A stretch of 64,000 nt of DNA from Paenibacillus koleovorans NBRC 103111 (GTDB taxonomy: Bacteria; Bacillota; Bacilli; Paenibacillales; NBRC-103111), in contig NZ_BIMA01000027.1 of NCBI RefSeq assembly GCF_004000845.1, positions 1 to 64,000 of the forward strand, read 5' to 3'. The notes below the pieces were generated by a model that did not search any database, was not told the DNA's origin, and was given only the letters and a program-made list of their open reading frames with translations. How positions within the stretch are numbered: the stretch's first letter is position 1; the number at the start of each line of letters is the position of its first letter. The translations under genes were made by a program, and so were the position numbers. This document shows, piece after piece, positions 62,546 to 64,000 of this stretch.

Positions 62546-63016
62546 ATGAAGTGCCCGTATTGCGACAATGCCGGTACGAAAGTGCTGGATTCCAGACCGG
62601 CCAACGAGAATCGATCGATTCGCAGGCGCCGGGAATGCGACAAATGCCAAAGACGGTTCACCACCTTCGAGATGATTGAAGAGACGCCGCTGATCGTCAT
62701 CAAAAAAGACGGCAGCCGGGAGGAATTCAGCCGGGACAAGCTGTTGCGAGGCCTTATTCGGGCGTGCGAGAAACGTCCGGTTTCCATGGAGCAGCTGGAG
62801 TCGATCGTCGCCGAGGTGGAGAAGGAGCTGCGAAGCCATGCGCATGCCGAAGTTGCAAGCCGCGATATCGGCGAGCTGGTTATGGAGCAGCTGCATCCGG
62901 TGGATGAGATCGCCTTCGTCCGGTTCGCGTCCGTCTATCGCCAATTCAAGGACATCAACATGTTCATGAAAGAGCTCACTCAGCTGCTTGGCAAACACGA
63001 TCCAGGTGCGAATTGA
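62546..63016 (+). CDS. nrdR: Transcriptional repressor NrdR
   Basis: A 156-residue zinc-ribbon and ATP-cone repressor of ribonucleotide reductase genes. [17 protein letters not shown] and [15 protein letters not shown] supply the four zinc cysteines, and [29 protein letters not shown] is the ATP cone. AGGAGGTAAC precedes the ATG. nrdR lies downstream of coaE in B. subtilis as well. Confidence 0.96.
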   Translation: MKCPYCDNAGTKVLDSRPANENRSIRRRRECDKCQRRFTTFEMIEETPLIVIKKDGSREEFSRDKLLRGLIRACEKRPVSMEQLESIVAEVEKELRSHAHAEVASRDIGELVMEQLHPVDEIAFVRFASVYRQFKDINMFMKELTQLLGKHDPGAN

Positions 63017-63038
63017 GCTCATGCGCTGGAACGCCGAA

Positions 63039-63072
63039 GAACCCTTCCGCTAGCCGGGAGGGTTCGTTCTTT
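63039..63072 (+). terminator. Terminator after nrdR
   Basis: GAACCCTTCC (63039-63048) pairs with GGGAGGGTTC (63056-63065), ten pairs with one G-T, followed by GTTCTTTT. Confidence 0.82.
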
Positions 63073-63084
63073 TCCGATGGATGC

Positions 63085-63261
63085 TTATTGCAGGCGATTC
63101 GCTCCAAGGAACAAGACGGGCGGGATATGCTCCAACAAACTTTCCGCATCGTCGCCGTAGGTGGGGTCGGTATGCTTGATTTCTTCGGCTTCCCCTTCGG
63201 TCAAATGGCGCGTATTCCCCGTATACTTCGGTTCCATCGCGCGAATTTCTTCACGGTCCAA
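63085..63261 (-). CDS. Small acidic protein of unknown function (58 aa)
   Basis: A 58-residue acidic protein (EIRAMEPKYTGNTRHLTEGEAEEIKHTDPTYGDDAES core). A TTG start at 63261 is supported by AAAGGAGG 8 nt upstream. No known domain was recognised. Its convergent neighbour nrdR is separated by a terminator. The ribosome site and codon pattern make it a likely real gene, but it could be spurious. Confidence 0.5.
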   Translation of the reverse strand: MDREEIRAMEPKYTGNTRHLTEGEAEEIKHTDPTYGDDAESLLEHIPPVLFLGANRLQ

Positions 63262-63360
63262 CTCGGCCACCTCCTTTACTAAGCTTAGCGTTCCACCCCG
63301 GGGTGTAGTTAATCGTACCAACTAGTGGCATACTATTCGAGCAAGGAGTTCGATGCTGTT

Positions 63361-64000
63361 ATGATACAAAATAATATGCAAAATAGCGAAATATCGCCTG
63401 TTCAACCGATCCCGGTTTACATTTTGGCCGGCTTCTTGGGGAGCGGTAAGACGACGCTGCTCGCCCGATTGCTGGAGGATGTGCAGCGAGTCGGTAAAAA
63501 AGCAGCCGTCCTGATGAACGAAGTCGGCGACGTCAACCTGGACGGACTAGCAGTCGATTCCGATATACCGATGAAGGAGCTGCTCAGCGGCTGTATTTGC
63601 TGCACGGTCAGCGGCGATCTGGGTATGGAGCTGCTGCGACTGTCGGATGAGCATCAACCGGATGTGATCTTCGTGGAATGCTCCGGCGTGGCGAATCCAA
63701 TGGAGCTGCTGGAAGGGGTAACGGAAGCCTCCTTGCTGTTCCGCATGGATGTTCGCGGTGTTGTAACCGTCATGGACAGCGCATTTCTTAGCGAGCAGCT
63801 TGAGAAGGCGGCGGAGGGCAAAGGAAAAACGTACCGGCTGCTGAAGGATCAGCTGCGGGCCGCTTCCTTAATCGTTTTGAACAAAATCGATCTTGTGTCC
63901 GAGGAGAAGCTCGACCGGATCCGCTCGTTAATCGGCGAGTGGAACACGCACACATCCGTGAAGGAGACGATCCGCTGCGAGTTGGATCCGGCGCTCATCT
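63361..64000 (+). CDS. CobW/G3E family GTPase (3' end beyond window)
   Basis: The first 213 residues of a G3E P-loop GTPase. Walker A is GFLGSGKTTLL. The CxCC metal motif is GCICC within LLSGCICCTVSGDL, and the guanine motif is NKIDLVSE. VIFVECSGVANP is the switch region. Such proteins deliver zinc or other metals to client enzymes. The start ATG 63361 has GGAG 13 nt upstream. The rest lies outside the window. Confidence 0.9.
   Translation, partial: MIQNNMQNSEISPVQPIPVYILAGFLGSGKTTLLARLLEDVQRVGKKAAVLMNEVGDVNLDGLAVDSDIPMKELLSGCICCTVSGDLGMELLRLSDEHQPDVIFVECSGVANPMELLEGVTEASLLFRMDVRGVVTVMDSAFLSEQLEKAAEGKGKTYRLLKDQLRAASLIVLNKIDLVSEEKLDRIRSLIGEWNTHTSVKETIRCELDPALI

Noticed and set aside
63013-63282. 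89-codon plus-strand frame after nrdR
   Set aside because: It overlaps the nrdR terminator and the better-supported small gene on the minus strand, and the sequence has no coding character.

Overview
The window is a GC-rich Firmicutes chromosome segment, most likely from the family Paenibacillaceae (Paenibacillus, Cohnella or close kin). Three things point there: strong AGGAGG-type ribosome sites, an alpha/beta-type small acid-soluble spore protein with a forespore promoter, and the YesM/YesN two-component systems with large lipoprotein solute-binding proteins and LplB/YtcP permeases that are typical of that family.

The backbone follows the Bacillus subtilis order: dnaE (3' end) - accD - accA - pyk - thioesterase - citZ - icd - mdh - phoR/phoP - polA - mutM - ytaF - coaE - nrdR. 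Accessory blocks interrupt it. Region 1 (1-7.6 kb) holds the DnaE tail, a PgpA-like lipid phosphatase, acetyl-CoA carboxylase carboxyltransferase (accD-accA), pyruvate kinase, an orphan lipoprotein and a hotdog thioesterase. The pfkA gene expected between accA and pyk is absent. Region 2 (7.7-15.7 kb) holds a decayed nucleotidyltransferase, convergent ppk/ppx genes for polyphosphate turnover, and the TCA genes citZ-icd-mdh. Region 3 (15.7-19.6 kb) is a small foreign-looking island: an AT-rich two-gene HipA-like kinase / HIRAN-like module, an Uma2-type nuclease-fold protein and an MFS transporter.

Region 4 (19.7-35.4 kb) is a carbohydrate uptake and processing locus. It has two paralogous solute-binding lipoproteins, a third divergent one, a YesM-type sensor kinase, a YesN-type regulator, two permeases, a HAD phosphatase, and a large secreted PHP-family protein with lamin-tail domains under a near-perfect CcpA site. 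Three promoters here share the element TTTGTGGARTG exactly 31 bp upstream of a -10 box, which suggests one regulon. Between the secreted protein and the permeases lies about 1 kb of repeat-rich non-coding DNA. Region 5 (35.4-43.9 kb) has a small membrane protein, a YfbR-like nucleotidase, an AraC regulator, a chemoreceptor, a secreted alpha/alpha-barrel protein with two carbohydrate-binding-like modules, a polysaccharide deacetylase and class I fumarase.

Region 6 (44-55.8 kb) is the phosphate block: phoR then phoP, a chemoreceptor on the other strand, and pstS-pstC-pstA-pstB-phoU, followed by a GGDEF/EAL/CBS protein. Eleven-bp-phased Pho-box-like repeats precede phoR, phoP and pstS, and perhaps ppk, which would link polyphosphate synthesis to phosphate starvation. 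A long stem between pstS and pstC ends exactly at the pstC start codon and hides its ribosome site. Region 7 (55.7-64 kb) holds a HAD protein with an altered motif I, then polA-mutM-ytaF-coaE-lytic transglycosylase, the spore protein gene, nrdR, a small acidic protein and the start of a CobW-type GTPase.

No rRNA, tRNA, CRISPR array, intact insertion sequence or prophage was seen. The best candidates for something undescribed are the HIRAN/HipA module, the shared promoter element and the pstS-pstC stem.
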